Source: Mesorhizobium sp. J8
Lineage (GTDB): Bacteria; Pseudomonadota; Alphaproteobacteria; Rhizobiales; Rhizobiaceae
Assembly (NCBI RefSeq): GCF_016591715.1
Contig: NZ_AP024109.1
Location: 2,294,001 to 2,358,000 of the forward strand
Length of the DNA: 64,000 bases
Direction of reading: 5' to 3'
This document shows positions 9,055 to 16,487 of the stretch, piece by piece. Under the pieces are notes generated by a model, which ran no database searches, was not told where the DNA came from, and saw only the letters and a program-made list of their open reading frames with translations. The number at the start of each line of letters is the position of its first letter. Positions within the stretch are counted from its first letter, which is position 1. The position numbers and the translations under genes are program-made.

Positions 9055-9386
9055 CGCAGGTTGGCTGAGACCTGTGCGCCGTCGTTATCCACGGGCGGAG
9101 CAAGCAGCGAAGCGACGCGCGCAGACCCGAGGATTCATTCCGTGACCTGGCCGAGGGATGCAGCGGAGCAGAATTCCGCACGGCAGCAACGCCTTGGCGT
9201 AACGGAATGGATTCCAGGGTCTCCGCGACGGAGCTTCGCTCCTGCTTCGCCCTGGAATGACGAACTCCATCAACATTACAAAACTTTCATGTACCGGAAA
9301 TGGCGCCGTAATGTGCGGCTCTCTAATCCTCTTGCCCGAGGATGCTTCGCCTGAGCGCATCCCTTCGAAAGAGGAAACGAAATCCC
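9055..9386. repeat. 332-bp intergenic region with palindromic repeats
   Basis: No gene is supported here. The region holds nested inverted repeats: ATTCCG (9173-9178) with CGGAAT (9203-9208), and TTCCAGGG (9212-9219) with CCCTGGAA (9250-9257) enclosing a smaller GGAGC/GCTCC hairpin. This type of sequence (GGATTCCAGGG ... CCCTGGAATGACG) is a familiar dispersed repeat of rhizobial genomes, recalled rather than searched. The last 60 bp before 9387 are likely the promoter and leader of the protease gene, with GAGGAAA as ribosome binding site. Confidence 0.6.
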
Positions 9387-10937
9387 ATGAATATTGCCCC
9401 CAATTCATATTCCCTCACCCGAAAGCGCCTGATGGCCGCCGTCGCTTCCCTTGCCGTTGTCGGCACGGTCGGCGCGGGCATGCTCGCAACCGGCACCGCC
9501 CCCGTGCTGGCCGATGCCGTGCGCGTCGAAGCCCCGCAGATGCCGAGCTTCGCCGATGTCGTGGAGCACGTCTCGCCGGCGGTCGTCAGCGTCAAGGTCA
9601 AGGCCAAGATCCAGCCGACCGCCGATGACGGCTCCGACGATCAGGATGGCTTCGACAACCTGCCCGACAATCCGCAGCTGCGCCGCTTCTTCAAGGAATT
9701 CCGCGGCTTCGGCGACCAGGGCGGCCAGTTCGGCATGCGTCGCTTCAACCACCGCGACCATGGCAATGGCCAGCCGCGTCCGATCGCTCAAGGGTCGGGC
9801 TTCTTCATCTCCGAGGACGGCTATCTCGTCACCAACAACCACGTCGTGTCGGAAGGCTCCGATTTCAGCGTCGTCACCAATGACGGCAAGGAGCTCGACG
9901 CCAAGCTGATCGGCACCGACCCGCGCACCGACCTTGCCGTGCTCAAGGTTGATGGCGGCGGCAACAAGTTCACTTATGTGGACTTCGCCGACGATTCCAA
10001 GGTCCGCATCGGCGACTGGGTGGTTGCCGTCGGCAATCCGTTCGGCCTTGGCGGCACCGTCACCGCGGGCATCGTCTCGGCTCGCGGCCGTGACATCGGC
10101 GCCGGCCCCTATGACGACTTCATCCAGATCGACGCTTCGGTCAACCGCGGCAATTCGGGCGGTCCGACCTTCAACCTCAACGGCCAGGTGATCGGCATCA
10201 ACACCGCCATCTTCTCGCCGTCGGGCGGCAGCGTCGGCATCGCCTTCGACATCCCGGCCTCGACCGCCAAGCAGGTCGTCCAGGATCTGATGAAGAGCGG
10301 TTCGGTCCAGCGCGGCTGGCTCGGCGTCGAAATCCAGCCGGTCACCTCCGACATCGCCGAATCGCTCGGCCTGAAGTCGGACAAGGGCGCGCTGGTTTCG
10401 AGCGCCCAGGATGGCGGGCCGGGCAAGAAGGCGGGCATCGTCGCCGGTGACGTCATCACCCAGGTCGACGGCAAGGATGTCGCGTCGCCGAAGGAGCTCG
10501 CCCGCATGATCGGTGCGTTCGCGCCGGGCAAATCGGTCGACGTCACCGTCTGGCGCAACGGCAAGAACGAGACGGTCAAGGTCGATCTCGGCACGCTGCC
10601 CGCGAGCGACAAGCAGGCCTCGAACGACGACAGCAACAAGCAGTCGGCGCCCGCCGCCAAGGCCGACACGCTTGCCGATCTCGGCCTGACCGTGACCAAG
10701 GCCGAAAAAGGCAAGGGCCTCGTGGTCACCGATGTCGATCCCGACAGCGATGCGGCCGACCGCGGCATCCAGCCCGGCGACGTCATCACCTCGATCAATT
10801 CGAACGAGGTGAACACCACCGACGACGTCTCCAAGGCGATGACCGATGCCGCCAAAGCTGGCCGCAAGGCCGTGCTGATGCAGATCACCCGCGACGACTC
10901 GAACCGCTTCGTGGCGCTGCCGGTCGGCAAGGGCTGA
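9387..10937 (+). CDS. degP: Do-like periplasmic serine protease (DegP/DegQ family)
   Basis: A 516-residue HtrA-family protease for envelope protein quality control. An N-terminal signal segment (residues ~12-43, ending APVLADA) leads to the trypsin-like domain with triad H152 (TNNHVVS), D182 (RTDLAVLKV) and S257 (RGNSGGPTF). Two PDZ domains follow, near 300-390 (GWLGVEIQP) and 430-510. The start is set by the GAGGAAA ribosome binding site 7 bases before ATG 9387; the frame is open upstream but without a signal. Length is normal. It is followed on the same strand by an OmpR-type regulator and its kinase, suggesting envelope-stress control of this group. Confidence 0.93.
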   Translation: MNIAPNSYSLTRKRLMAAVASLAVVGTVGAGMLATGTAPVLADAVRVEAPQMPSFADVVEHVSPAVVSVKVKAKIQPTADDGSDDQDGFDNLPDNPQLRRFFKEFRGFGDQGGQFGMRRFNHRDHGNGQPRPIAQGSGFFISEDGYLVTNNHVVSEGSDFSVVTNDGKELDAKLIGTDPRTDLAVLKVDGGGNKFTYVDFADDSKVRIGDWVVAVGNPFGLGGTVTAGIVSARGRDIGAGPYDDFIQIDASVNRGNSGGPTFNLNGQVIGINTAIFSPSGGSVGIAFDIPASTAKQVVQDLMKSGSVQRGWLGVEIQPVTSDIAESLGLKSDKGALVSSAQDGGPGKKAGIVAGDVITQVDGKDVASPKELARMIGAFAPGKSVDVTVWRNGKNETVKVDLGTLPASDKQASNDDSNKQSAPAAKADTLADLGLTVTKAEKGKGLVVTDVDPDSDAADRGIQPGDVITSINSNEVNTTDDVSKAMTDAAKAGRKAVLMQITRDDSNRFVALPVGKG

Positions 10938-10953
10938 GGCATCAGCGTTCAGA

Positions 10954-10999
10954 TTTTCCCTGCGGCGGTATCAACACCCCCGAGCCACCGCCGGGAAAA
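10954..10999 (+). terminator. Hairpin downstream of the Do-like protease gene
   Basis: Inverted repeat TTTTCCC-TGC-GGCGGT (10954-10969) with ACCGCCGGGAAAA (10987-10999), loop about 17 bases. There is no T-run after it on the plus strand, so it may be an attenuating or mRNA-stabilising hairpin rather than a full rho-independent terminator. Confidence 0.4.
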
Positions 11000-11141
11000 C
11001 ATGGGGCCGAGCACGTAAGTCAGTCACCGTGTTTCGCTCCTGGCGGCAGCGGGTTTCCCATCACCCGCTGCCGCTTTAACATAAGGGCTATGAGCCATGA
11101 CTGCCTCTCAACCTTCCAATGAAATCGCGTATAACGGCTCC

Positions 11142-11816
11142 ATGAAGATTCTCGTCATGGAAGACGATCGCGAGGCGGCGGATTACTTGCAGAAAGCTTT
11201 CGCCGAAGCGGGCCACACCGCCCATGTCGCCGGCGACGGCGAGACCGGCTTCGCGCTCGCCGATGCCGGCGATTATGACGTAATGGTGGTCGACCGCCTG
11301 ATGCCGCGCCGCGACGGCCTGTCGGTGATCGCCGCCCTTCGCTCGCGCGGCAACACCACGCCGGTGTTGATCCTGTCGGCGCTGGGCGAGGTCGACGACC
11401 GCGTCACGGGCCTGCGGGCCGGCGGCGACGATTATCTGACCAAACCCTACGCCTTTTCCGAATTGCTCGCCCGCGTCGAGGTGCTGAACCGCCGCGCCAG
11501 CGCGCGCGAATCCGAGACCGTCTACAGGGTCGGCGATCTCGAGCTCGACCGGCTGTCGCATTCGGTCAAGCGCGCCGGCCGTGAGATCACGCTGCAGCCG
11601 CGCGAGTTCCGCCTGCTCGAATATCTGATGCGCCATGCCGGCCAGGTGGTCACGCGCACCATGCTCCTGGAGAATGTCTGGGACTACCATTTCGACCCGC
11701 AGACCAATGTCATCGATGTCCACGTCTCGCGCCTGCGCGGCAAGATCGAAAAGGGCTTCGACAAGCCGATCCTGCACACGATCCGCGGCGCCGGCTACAT
11801 GCTGAAAGGCGGATAA
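11142..11816 (+). CDS. OmpR-family response regulator
   Basis: A 224-residue regulator with receiver domain 1-118 (E7, D8 and D9; phosphoacceptor D51 in VVDRLMPRRDG; K101 in LTKPY) and a winged-helix output domain from about 125 (LQPREFRLLEYLMRH ... VHVSRLRGKIEKG). An in-frame ATG at 11097 has a fair AAGGG ribosome site, but its 15 extra codons use A/T third positions unlike the rest of the gene and precede the family's normal MKILV start, so I prefer 11142. Its kinase follows at 11926. In Sinorhizobium and relatives a degP / regulator / kinase / glnE order is conserved, from memory; the regulon is not known to me. Confidence 0.88.
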   Translation: MKILVMEDDREAADYLQKAFAEAGHTAHVAGDGETGFALADAGDYDVMVVDRLMPRRDGLSVIAALRSRGNTTPVLILSALGEVDDRVTGLRAGGDDYLTKPYAFSELLARVEVLNRRASARESETVYRVGDLELDRLSHSVKRAGREITLQPREFRLLEYLMRHAGQVVTRTMLLENVWDYHFDPQTNVIDVHVSRLRGKIEKGFDKPILHTIRGAGYMLKGG

Positions 11817-11916
11817 GCATGATCCCGAAAAGTGGGAACCGGTTTTCGGAACAGATCATGCTGCAACAAGGGGTTAGATCAGGATGACGATTCGGAAAAT
11901 CGTCATCCTGATCTAA
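11817..11916. repeat. RIME-like palindromic repeat, copy A2
   Basis: A 100-bp element immediately after the stop codon of the response regulator. First palindrome 11817-11861 (GCATGATC ... GATCATGC) around AAGTGGGAACCGGTTTTCGG; second palindrome 11874-11916 (TTAGATCAGGATGACGAT ... ATCGTCATCCTGATCTAA), a strong 18-bp-arm hairpin. The first half is close to copies A1 and A3, while the second palindrome differs in sequence but keeps the TTAGATC/GATCTAA ends. It lies between regulator and kinase genes and may act as a processing or stability element in that transcript. Confidence 0.85.
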
Positions 11917-11925
11917 GAACCCGTT

Positions 11926-13407
11926 ATGGCATTGTCCCTGCCGGCCATCATGAAGACGACGGCGGCCCGGCTCTCGGCGCTTTATCTTCTGCTTTTCGCG
12001 CTCTGCGCGGTGCTGCTCGTCCTCTACATGACGTCGCTGTCGGCGCGCATGCTGACCGCGCAGACGCAGGAGACCATCAACGACGAGGTGCTGGGCCTTG
12101 CCCGCGCCTATCAGCGCGGCGGCCTGCCGGTGCTGGTGCGCGTGGTCGAAAACCGCTCGCGCCAGCCAGGTGCCAACCTCTATCTCATCGCCGACGCCAA
12201 TGGTCAGATCCTGACCGGCAACGTGCAGAGCCTGGAGCCGGGGGTGATCGAGACCGAGGGCTGGACGACGCAGCCCTTTTCATACCAGCGCTTCGGCGAG
12301 GGTGAACTCGACCGGTTGCGCAGTGGAGCGACCGACCAGCCGACGCCTCAGGCTGGCGACAGCGGCAACACTCCCCAGTCCCAGGGAGAAAAGGGCCACA
12401 ACGCCATCGCGCTGGTGCTGAGGCTGCCCAACCAGATGATCATGCTGGTCGGCCGCGATCTCGGCGAGCCGGAGCGCTTCCGCGCCGTCATCAGCCGTGC
12501 GCTGACACTGGCGCTGGGCATGATGGGGCTCGGCGGCATCCTGATCTGGTTCTTTGTCGGGCGCGCGGCGCTCAAGCGCATCGACAGCGTCTCTGACGCC
12601 AGCCGTCGCATCATGGGCGGCGATCTCAGCGGACGTCTGCCGGTCACCGGCGCCGGCGACGAATTCGACCGGCTGTCGGAAAACCTCAATGCGATGCTGG
12701 CCAGGATCGCAATGCTGAACGAGGGGCTGAAGCAGGTCTCCGACAACATCGCCCATGATCTGAAGACGCCGCTGACCAGGCTGCGCAACCGCGCCGAGGC
12801 GACGCTCGCGGGCAGGCACAAGACGGAGGATTACCGCCAGGCGCTGGAAGGCACGATCGCGGAGTCCGACCAACTGATCAAGACGTTCAACGCCATCTTG
12901 ATGATCTCGCGCCTGGAGGCCGGCTATTCCTCGGAACAGACCGGTCCCGTCGATCTCGCCGCCACGGTGCGCGACGTCGTCGAGCTCTACGAGCCGGTGG
13001 CGGAGGAAGCGGGCGTCGCGCTCGAGGCGACCGTGCCCGAGGCCTTCACGATCAACGGCAACCGCGAGCTGATCGGCCAGGCTTTGTCCAACATCGTCGA
13101 CAACGCCATCAAATATTCGACGGACGCCGCCGAGGCGCCGAAAGTGCGCGTGGCGTTGGAGCGCGCCGGCAACGAGATCAAGCTTACCGTCACCGACAAT
13201 GGCCACGGCATTCCCGACGACGCCGATCGCGCCCGCGCCACCGAACGCTTCGTGCGCCTGGAAAAGAGCCGCTCGCAGCCGGGCTCGGGCTTGGGCCTCA
13301 GCCTGGCCAAGGCAATCATGACTTTCCACAACGGAAGGCTTGATCTTTTACCCGCCGATCCCGGATTGTCCGTGGTCATGAGTTTCCCGCAGCGGGAGAC
13401 GCATTGA
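11926..13407 (+). CDS. Sensor histidine kinase
   Basis: A 493-residue membrane kinase, partner of the regulator at 11142. Membrane segments lie near residues 17-36 (LYLLLFALCAVLLVLYM) and 190-212 (LALGMMGLGGILIWFFV), with a ~150-residue periplasmic sensor between them, then a HAMP linker. H277 (IAHDLKTPLTRLRNR) is the phosphoacceptor; N box SNIVDNAIKYS, G1 TDNGHGIPDD and G2 GSGLGLSLAK are intact. It is separated from its regulator by the RIME-like repeat 11817-11916. The ligand is unknown; placement after the Do-like protease suggests envelope sensing. Confidence 0.88.
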   Translation: MALSLPAIMKTTAARLSALYLLLFALCAVLLVLYMTSLSARMLTAQTQETINDEVLGLARAYQRGGLPVLVRVVENRSRQPGANLYLIADANGQILTGNVQSLEPGVIETEGWTTQPFSYQRFGEGELDRLRSGATDQPTPQAGDSGNTPQSQGEKGHNAIALVLRLPNQMIMLVGRDLGEPERFRAVISRALTLALGMMGLGGILIWFFVGRAALKRIDSVSDASRRIMGGDLSGRLPVTGAGDEFDRLSENLNAMLARIAMLNEGLKQVSDNIAHDLKTPLTRLRNRAEATLAGRHKTEDYRQALEGTIAESDQLIKTFNAILMISRLEAGYSSEQTGPVDLAATVRDVVELYEPVAEEAGVALEATVPEAFTINGNRELIGQALSNIVDNAIKYSTDAAEAPKVRVALERAGNEIKLTVTDNGHGIPDDADRARATERFVRLEKSRSQPGSGLGLSLAKAIMTFHNGRLDLLPADPGLSVVMSFPQRETH

Positions 13408-13408
13408 A

Positions 13409-13503
13409 GCAGGTCGCGTGAGAAAGGATTCACGCGACCTGCTTTAAGCTTTTGATTTAAGCATGTCTTTGTCCCGAAACCGGGCCCACTTTCGTGAGAC
13501 AGC
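13409..13503. repeat. RIME-like palindromic repeat, copy A4 (reverse orientation)
   Basis: Two palindromes between the kinase gene and glnE. 13409-13442 is a perfect-looking hairpin (GCAGGTCGCGTGA ... TCACGCGACCTGC). 13460-13503 is a diverged reverse copy of the RIME core (GTCCCGAAACCGGGCCCACTTTCG read on the minus strand resembles the AAGTGGG..CCGGTTT core). The block order is reversed relative to copies A1-A3. Confidence 0.7.
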
Positions 13504-13520
13504 TTTAATGGCGCGGATGA

Positions 13521-16487
13521 ATGGCGAAGAAGAAAATCGAATCCGAGTTGCGGCTTAGCCCGAGACTGGCGCTCCAGCCTCTGGACGCGGAGCATGCCCG
13601 GCGCGAATTGTCGGAAATCGCCGATGCCGCCGAGGAAGAGGAGCTTTCCCGTCTCGCTGCCTTTCTGGCAGGCGAGGGGCCGCTGCAGGACCTGCTGGCG
13701 GCCATCTTCGACCTCTCGCCCTTCCTGCGCGATGTGGCGCGCAGGCGGCCGGCAATCCTCGAGACGCTGTTCGGCGGGACGGTCGAAGCGCGGCTCGCCG
13801 CAATCCGCGCGGCGATCGGTGGCGCGCCCTTGGCGGACGATGCCTCGGAGCCTGGCCTGATGATGGCGCTGCGGCAATGGAAGACCGAAGCCCATTTCCT
13901 GATCGCGCTGGCCGATCTTTCGGGCGAGGCGGAGACCGCGGTGACGGTGCGCCGCCTCAGCGATCTCGCGGATGCCTGTACCAACGCCGCCGTCGATTTC
14001 CTACTGCTCGACGCGCACCGGCAAGGCAAGCTCAAGCTGCCGAATCCGGCGGAACCGGCCAAGGATTCTGGTTGGATCCTGCTCGGCATGGGCAAGCTCG
14101 GCGCGCATGAGCTGAATTTTTCCTCCGATATCGACCTCGTCGTCTTCTTCGATCCGGAGGCGCCGGCCGTCATCGATCCGCTCGACACGACCGAGCTGTT
14201 CTCCAGGCTCACCCGACGTCTCGTGCGCATCCTGCAGGATCGCACCGAGCACGGCTATGTCTTCCGCACCGATCTGAGGCTGCGCCCCGATCCCGGTTCG
14301 ACACCGCTGGCGATCCCGGTCGAGGCCGCGCTTCGCTATTACGAGGCGCGCGGCCAGAACTGGGAACGCGCCGCCATGATCAAGGCGCGGCCGGTTGCCG
14401 GCGACCTTGCCGCGGGCGCGGCCTTCCTCAAGGAGTTGCAGCCCTATGTATGGCGCAAATACATGGACTACGCGGCGATCGCCGACGTCCATTCGATCAA
14501 GCGCCAGATCCATGCCCACAAGGGCCACGGCGAGATCGCCGTGAAGGGCCATAACGTCAAGCTCGGCCGTGGCGGCATCCGCGAGATCGAGTTCTTCGTT
14601 CAGACCCAACAGCTCATCGCCGGCGGCCGCTTCCCGGAACTGCGCGGCCGCGAGACGGTGCCGATGCTTGCAGCGCTCGCTGCGCGCGGCTGGATCACCG
14701 CCGACGCCCGCGATGCGCTCACCCTGCAATACTGGTTCCTGCGTCGCGTCGAGCACGCCATCCAGATGGTGGCGGACGAGCAGACGCATATCCTGCCGGA
14801 AGAAGACGAGGAGCTGAAACGCATCGCCCTGATGCTGGGCTTCGCCGGCGAGGCCGACTTCACGCAGGCCTTCCGCGCCTCGCTGCAGCAGGTCGAGCGC
14901 CACTATGCGGCGCTGTTCGAGACGGCGCCCGAGCTTTCGGCCGGTATCGGCAATCTGGTCTTCACCGGCGATGTCGACGATCCGGACACGCTGCAGACGC
15001 TGCATGGCCTGGGCTTCCACCGGCCGAGCGATATCTGCCGCGTCATCCGCGGCTGGCATTTCGGACGCTATCGCGTCACGCAGTCGGCCGAAGCGCGCGA
15101 GCGGCTGACCGAACTGACGCCGGCGCTGCTCAAAGCATTCGGCCAGACGCGGCGCGCCGACGAGGCGCTGATGCGCTTCGACGAGTTCCTCGCCGGCCTG
15201 CCGGCCGGTATCCAGCTTTTTTCGCTGCTGCAGTCGAATCCGGCGCTGCTCAAGCTGATGGCGACCATCATGGGCGCGGCGCCGCGGCTGGCGGCCATCA
15301 TCACGCGCCGCCCGCATGTCTTCGACGGCCTGCTCGATCCGGCGCTGCTCACCGAATTGCCTGACCGCGCCTATCTCTCGGCGCGGCTCGCGGCATTCAT
15401 CGAAGGCGACCGCGCCTATGAGGATGTGCTGGATCGGCTGCGCATTTTCGCTTCCGAGCAGAAATTCCTGATCGGCGTGCGCCTGCTTGCCGGCTCGATC
15501 GATCCGGCGCGGGCGGGCCGCGCCTTCTCGGATCTCGCCGACCTCACCATAGAGGCGGCGCTTAAAGCGGTGATCGCCGAATTCGCGCTGCGCCATGGCA
15601 GGGTCGCCGGCGGCAGGGTGGCGCTGCTCGGCATGGGCAAGCTCGGCAGCCGCGAACTCACCGCGGGCTCGGACGTCGATCTCATCCTGCTCTATGACCA
15701 TGATGCCGACGCCGAGGACTCCGACGGCGAGAAGCCGCTGGCGCCTTCGCATTATTACACCCGCATGACGCAGCGCCTGATCGCCGCCGTCTCGGCGCCG
15801 ACCGCCGAAGGCGTGCTCTACGAGTTGGACCTGCGCCTGCGCCCCTCCGGCAACAAGGGGCCGGTCGCGACCCATATAGACGCGTTCAAGAAATATCAGC
15901 GTCAGGATGCCTGGACCTGGGAGCACATGGCGCTGGCACGGGCCCGCGCCATCGGCGGCGACGCCGAGCTCTGCGCCGAGCTCGATACGGAAGTGGCGGC
16001 GGTGCTGGCGCAGCCGCGCGATGCGGCCAAGGTGAAAGCCGAAGCCGTGGACATGCGGGCGCTGATCGAGAAGGAGAAGCAGCCGCGCGACCTCTGGGAC
16101 ATCAAGCTGATCCCTGGCGGGCTCATCGATCTCGAATTCATCGCCCAGGTCGCTGTCATCACCGGCAATGTCGAGACCGGCCGCCGCGTCACCGCGACGG
16201 CCGACATTCTGGCGCGGCTGGCCCCCGGTTTCGCAGGCGGCGACGTCCGTGAAGAGCTTGGCGAGGCCTATCGGCTCTATCAGGCGCTGACGCAGATGAT
16301 CAGGCTTTGCCTCACCGGAGAGTTTCAGCGCGACGATGTTCCTCCGGGACTCTCGGACCTGCTTCTTGCGGTCACCGACCTGCCCGATTTTACCGTGCTG
16401 GAGGCACATCTAAAGGAGACGTCGCGGAAGGTCAGACAAGATTTCGAGCGTCTGCTTGGCGCGGCGCCGAAACGCGGGATGAACTAA
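13521..16487 (+). CDS. glnE: Bifunctional glutamine synthetase adenylyltransferase/deadenylase
   Basis: A 988-residue GlnE that adenylylates and deadenylylates glutamine synthetase according to nitrogen status, under PII control. It has the expected two nucleotidyltransferase domains: N-terminal (deadenylase) with LLGMGKLGAHELNFSSDIDL near residues 187-206, and C-terminal (adenylylase) with LLGMGKLGSRELTAGSDVDL near 702-721, each followed by its helical GlnD-like domain (GGIREIEFFVQ and GGLIDLEFIAQ). Length is normal. Its stop codon is interlocked with that of the convergent kinase gene (CTAA at 16484-16487), leaving no room for a terminator between them. Confidence 0.96.
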   Translation: MAKKKIESELRLSPRLALQPLDAEHARRELSEIADAAEEEELSRLAAFLAGEGPLQDLLAAIFDLSPFLRDVARRRPAILETLFGGTVEARLAAIRAAIGGAPLADDASEPGLMMALRQWKTEAHFLIALADLSGEAETAVTVRRLSDLADACTNAAVDFLLLDAHRQGKLKLPNPAEPAKDSGWILLGMGKLGAHELNFSSDIDLVVFFDPEAPAVIDPLDTTELFSRLTRRLVRILQDRTEHGYVFRTDLRLRPDPGSTPLAIPVEAALRYYEARGQNWERAAMIKARPVAGDLAAGAAFLKELQPYVWRKYMDYAAIADVHSIKRQIHAHKGHGEIAVKGHNVKLGRGGIREIEFFVQTQQLIAGGRFPELRGRETVPMLAALAARGWITADARDALTLQYWFLRRVEHAIQMVADEQTHILPEEDEELKRIALMLGFAGEADFTQAFRASLQQVERHYAALFETAPELSAGIGNLVFTGDVDDPDTLQTLHGLGFHRPSDICRVIRGWHFGRYRVTQSAEARERLTELTPALLKAFGQTRRADEALMRFDEFLAGLPAGIQLFSLLQSNPALLKLMATIMGAAPRLAAIITRRPHVFDGLLDPALLTELPDRAYLSARLAAFIEGDRAYEDVLDRLRIFASEQKFLIGVRLLAGSIDPARAGRAFSDLADLTIEAALKAVIAEFALRHGRVAGGRVALLGMGKLGSRELTAGSDVDLILLYDHDADAEDSDGEKPLAPSHYYTRMTQRLIAAVSAPTAEGVLYELDLRLRPSGNKGPVATHIDAFKKYQRQDAWTWEHMALARARAIGGDAELCAELDTEVAAVLAQPRDAAKVKAEAVDMRALIEKEKQPRDLWDIKLIPGGLIDLEFIAQVAVITGNVETGRRVTATADILARLAPGFAGGDVREELGEAYRLYQALTQMIRLCLTGEFQRDDVPPGLSDLLLAVTDLPDFTVLEAHLKETSRKVRQDFERLLGAAPKRGMN

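Noticed and set aside
14001..16409. Open frame of about 800 codons on the minus strand opposite glnE
   Set aside because: It is a codon-bias shadow: high GC third positions of glnE leave the opposite strand free of stops. It has no domain motif, and its composition is Arg/Gln-rich.
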